This document shows positions 13,168 to 13,961 of a DNA stretch of 13,961 nucleotides, in pieces. Every line of letters starts with the position of its first letter. Position 1 is the first letter of the stretch. Under the pieces are notes generated by a model. That model did not search any database and was not told the origin of the DNA. It worked only from the letters and a program-made list of their open reading frames with translations. Source of the DNA: JBOHER01 sp050701115 (lineage in GTDB: Bacteria > Actinomycetota > Actinomycetes > Mycobacteriales > Pseudonocardiaceae); the NCBI GenBank assembly GCA_050701115.1, contig JBOHER010000428.1, forward strand, positions 1 through 13,961. Reading direction: 5' to 3'. Made by a program: the position numbers and the translations under genes.

Positions 13168-13199
13168 ACGCTAGAACCCGGCCACTGGGGCAGGGTCAA
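13168..13199 (-). promoter_or_regulatory. MerR-type promoter/operator driving the Cys-rich gene
   Basis: Read leftward, TTGACC (13199-13194) is followed after 20 bases by TAGCGT (13173-13168). Promoters activated by MerR-family proteins have such 19-20 base spacers in place of 17. Within the spacer a near-perfect dyad, ACCCTGCC-N5-GGCCGGGT (7 of 8 pairs), spans 13176-13196. It points to the Cys-rich gene 43 bases downstream, and the divergent MerR gene starts 25 bases upstream. Confidence 0.75.
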
Positions 13200-13223
13200 G
13201 AATGAATGGCAGGAGGAACGAGC

Positions 13224-13577
13224 ATGGCGCGAGCAGGACTGACGATCGGGCAGGCCGCCCGAGCCGCCGGGGTCACCCGCAAGGCGGTGCGGGTGTATGA
13301 GGCCAAGGGTCTGCTGCCCACCGCGGAACGCACCACGGCTGGCTACCGGCTCTACGATCAGCAAGATGTCGAGCTGCTGACGTTCATCCGCCGGACGCGC
13401 GCCCTCGGCCTGCACTTGGACGACGTCCGCGAAGTGCTCGCCGTCCGCGACGGCGGCGTCCCGCCGTGCGCCCAGGTCCGCGACATGCTCGACGACCGGA
13501 TCACCGAAATCGATGCCACCGTCGCCGAACTCCTGGCCCTGCGTAAGACCCTCACCGAGACCCCGGCAGCGGGCTGA
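13224..13577 (+). CDS. MerR-family transcriptional regulator
   Basis: The 117-residue protein starts at the ATG at 13224, which has AGGAGGAACG seven bases upstream. An earlier ATG at 13206 lacks a site. The winged HTH is clear: LTIGQAARAAGVTRKAVRVY (6-25) and EAKGLLPTAERTTAGYRLYD (26-45), followed by FIRRTRALGLHLDDVREVL (54-72). The dimerisation helix (about 85-112) follows. The only cysteine is Cys82 (GVPPCAQV), which sits where MerR has Cys82 and ZntR Cys79, but there is no C-terminal metal-binding loop. So either one Cys per subunit is enough, another ligand type is used, or the signal is not a metal. It should activate the divergent Cys-rich gene by DNA twisting at the 20-base spacer promoter. 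Confidence 0.9.
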   Translation: MARAGLTIGQAARAAGVTRKAVRVYEAKGLLPTAERTTAGYRLYDQQDVELLTFIRRTRALGLHLDDVREVLAVRDGGVPPCAQVRDMLDDRITEIDATVAELLALRKTLTETPAAG

Positions 13578-13600
13578 TTACCGCACCGCCGATCAGCCCG
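13570..13600 (+). terminator. Hairpin at the end of the MerR gene
   Basis: CGGGCTGAT (13570-13578) and ATCAGCCCG (13592-13600) are a perfect 9-bp inverted repeat with a 13-base loop, and the MerR stop codon lies within the left arm. No T-run follows. A terminator without U-tract is the likeliest role; it also faces the end of the leftward gene to its right. Confidence 0.55.
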
Positions 13601-13779
13601 TCACCGTCTGCGCGATCATCGAGGACTCGTAGGTATCCCCGCCTGGTTTCGCGCAGTGGACAACGCTTAGGGTCTGACCTGCGGTGACGCGGACCCGGTT
13701 CCGGATCGGGTGATCGCCTGGGGATGGTGTTGCCCGTCAGCGTCCTGGTTGTTCGGGGTGATGGGGCGATGGCGGGTGA

Positions 13780-13961
13780 TCAGCGAGTCCGGTCGGGGTG
13801 CGCGCCTCGCCCCGTGTGTTCTGCGGGTGGGGCGCAGCAGTCCTGGACCGGTGCACGGCCGGTGTCGGTGGGGCCACTGCGCCGGTTGCCGACGATCGCG
13901 GTGATCGCGACGGCGGTCACGAGCCCGAGCGCGGTGAGCGCGATCGGGAGTTGGTGGGCGT
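13780..13961 (-). CDS. C-terminal part of an unidentified membrane protein, cut by the window edge
   Basis: The frame enters from the right edge and ends at the TGA at 13782-13780, leaving 59 residues. It begins with a hydrophobic stretch (LPIALTALGLVTAVAITAIV), then a basic turn (GNRRSG), then a hydrophilic tail with a Cys pair (VQDCCAPPAEHTG). The end resembles the AACCSPDD tail of the CcdA-like protein here, so a transporter or thiol-linked membrane protein is possible, but the family cannot be told. The gap between the MerR gene and this gene (13578-13779) holds only the MerR hairpin and a weak inverted repeat near 13692-13710. Confidence 0.6.
   Translation of the reverse strand, partial: AHQLPIALTALGLVTAVAITAIVGNRRSGPTDTGRAPVQDCCAPPAEHTGRGAHPDRTR

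Noticed and set aside
11832..13205. A single 457-codon open frame across the transposon remnant
   Set aside because: Only parts of it (about 12054-12137 and 12855-12897) match resolvase or transposase; the rest is out-of-frame text of the neighbours, so it is not one gene.
1..13961. CRISPR array, tRNA or rRNA genes
   Set aside because: No regularly spaced repeats and no cloverleaf or rRNA-like segments were seen on either strand.

Overview
The window comes from a high-GC actinomycete. GC-rich codon use, GTG/TTG starts, a Rv1846c/Rv1845c-like BlaI-M56 pair and actinobacterial-type Tn3 remnants all fit Actinomycetota. A Pseudonocardiales- or Mycobacteriales-like host is plausible, but I cannot fix the genus. 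The stretch reads as a copper, envelope-redox and metal-stress island next to a decayed transposon.

Layout from left to right. (1) Positions 1-257: edge-truncated small membrane protein gene, leftward. (2) Positions 535-2364: leftward cluster of five genes, namely two tiny proteins with one membrane segment plus a coiled coil, a DUF1707 membrane protein, a SHOCT membrane protein and a SAM methyltransferase. Several junctions overlap. (3) Positions 2582-2845: CsoR-family repressor, rightward, convergent with a leftward Cu(I)-type P-type ATPase (2855-5380). In the ATPase the usual N-terminal HMA domain is replaced by a membrane segment plus a cupredoxin-like domain. A CsoR-type palindrome lies upstream of it (5435-5457). 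(4) Positions 5669-7674: leftward thiol-redox operon of CcdA-like transporter, membrane-anchored peroxiredoxin/TlpA-like protein and glutaredoxin-like protein. (5) Positions 7818-9139: rightward BlaI/CopY-family repressor overlapping an M56 metallopeptidase. (6) Positions 9162-11734: divergent copper genes, a membrane-anchored CopC and a CopC-CopD fusion. (7) Positions 11735-12942: decayed DNA with a frameshifted Tn3 resolvase running into a frameshifted Tn3 transposase C-terminus. (8) Positions 12976-13577: small Cys-rich protein divergent from a MerR regulator across a MerR-type promoter. (9) Positions 13780-13961: C-terminal end of an unidentified leftward membrane protein.

The most informative signal is regulatory. 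The same operator core, CTACTAT-N5-TACGTAGAT, occurs upstream of the five-gene membrane cluster (2412-2432) and between the redox operon and blaI (7739-7759). A weaker relative sits between the two copper-binding genes (9752-9775). This suggests that one BlaI-M56 switch coordinates small envelope proteins, extracytoplasmic thiol redox and copper handling, while the ATPase is probably controlled separately through the CsoR-type operator. The CsoR protein carries Tyr where the family has its Cu(I)-binding His, so what it senses is open. All function calls rest on reading motifs by eye; no database search was run.
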